From Dermatophagoides farinae (taxonomy: Eukaryota > Arthropoda > Arachnida > Sarcoptiformes > Pyroglyphidae), in contig NC_134677.1 in the NCBI RefSeq assembly GCF_024713945.1, forward strand, positions 3,227,001 to 3,291,000: a stretch of 64,000 nucleotides of DNA, written 5' to 3'. A program made the position numbers and the translations under genes. A model generated the notes under the pieces. That model was not told the origin of the DNA. It ran no database searches and saw nothing but the letters and a program-made list of their open reading frames with translations. Every line of letters starts with the position of its first letter. Position 1 is the stretch's first letter. Below are positions 63,630-64,000 of this stretch, piece after piece.

Positions 63630-63833
63630 TACCGCTTTCACTATTTTCCCTACCAACAAGTTGCCGCGATCTGGCCACTTTTGGTCGTGGTCATGGTACT
63701 TAATCCCAGGTTGGCCTGCAATCGCTTTGGACCAATCTCAGAAAAAAAAACAGTACAGAAACCTGACCAACAACAAGATCAACTATATTATGATGGAACA
63801 GAACAAGGACCAACTGTGAATGTCAATATATGA
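63630..63833 (+). CDS. Possible terminal exon of a small plus-strand gene
   Basis: Sixty-seven codons open after the splice-acceptor-like CATCATAG, ending in TGA at 63831-63833. The product has a hydrophobic segment (VAAIWPLLVVVMVL), a Cys, and a hydrophilic tail (QKPDQQQDQLYYDG, then TVNVNI). Codon use in the tail (CAA, GAT, TAT, GGA) resembles gene A's. Two AATAAA signals follow at 63897 and 63976. A second acceptor (CTACCAACAAG, preceded by a pyrimidine-rich stretch) lies inside it. A competing 87-codon frame with an ATG (63556-63819) covers the same bases in another phase; I prefer this one for its codon use. Family not recognised. Confidence 0.25.
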   Translation, partial: YRFHYFPYQQVAAIWPLLVVVMVLNPRLACNRFGPISEKKTVQKPDQQQDQLYYDGTEQGPTVNVNI

Positions 63834-63896
63834 TGGTTATGTCTTGAAGAATGAAGAGAAAAAAAATTCAATGTGTTCACTGAAGTTGAAATCCCA

Positions 63897-63981
63897 AATA
63901 AATAGCTACAGTTGGATGATTCACAATAGGATTATCATCATCAAGGCCATTGTTATTGTCGTTATTGGCATATGAAATAAA
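63897..63981 (+). terminator. Two AATAAA hexamers near the right edge
   Basis: AATAAA at 63897-63902 and 63976-63981 on the plus strand, 64 and 143 bases after the stop codon of the candidate exon ending at 63833. The hexamer is common in AT-rich DNA, so this is only supporting evidence. Confidence 0.2.
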
Positions 63982-64000
63982 ACTTCTGGCATTCGATCAA

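Overview
This is a stretch of animal nuclear DNA: AT-rich, with split genes, GT-AG introns and many short (CA/TG)n, (ATG/CAT)n and homopolymer tracts. I see no bacterial operon, rRNA, tRNA, CRISPR array or recognisable transposase. Several introns are only 62-94 bp while others reach 17 kb. With the very AT-rich, repeat-peppered non-coding DNA, this suggests an arthropod, most likely an acariform (house-dust or itch-type) mite. The taxon is an inference; the gene family is not.

The clear content is two discoidin domain receptor (DDR, collagen-binding receptor tyrosine kinase) genes, both on the minus strand, head to tail. Gene A runs from 55,090 (start codon) to 26,913 (stop codon) in nine coding exons. 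All nine keep one reading frame (3,474 nt, 1,157 residues): signal peptide, discoidin domain, discoidin-like domain, transmembrane helix, long Ser/Asn/His/Gln-rich juxtamembrane region, tyrosine kinase domain, and a polyQ/polyN tail. Its signal-peptide exon lies 17.3 kb upstream of exon 2. Gene B starts at 3,856 and leaves the window on the left. Only its first three exons are present: an N-terminal hydrophobic segment and the first part of a discoidin domain. Introns 1 and 2 of the two genes interrupt the reading frame at matching positions and phases, and the discoidin sequences agree at about 71 of 108 aligned residues by my hand count, so they are tandem duplicates.

Layout from left to right: 1-3,856 gene B (partial); 3,857-26,635 intergenic DNA with microsatellites, one perfect hairpin and two weak plus-strand exon candidates; 26,636-55,090 gene A; 55,091-64,000 upstream flank of gene A. 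The far right edge may hold a small plus-strand gene: a 67-codon open frame ending at 63,833, followed by two AATAAA signals, with a possible signal-peptide exon at 62,805-62,861.

The most notable biology is in gene A's kinase domain. It keeps the catalytic Lys, Glu, HRD Asp/Asn and DFG Asp, but has a broken glycine loop (GCSQYG), DFA in place of DFG, a shortened activation loop with a single Tyr, and insertions. It could be a weakly active or pseudokinase-like collagen receptor working beside a paralogue. Both paralogues replace the collagen-trench Trp of vertebrate DDRs with Tyr.
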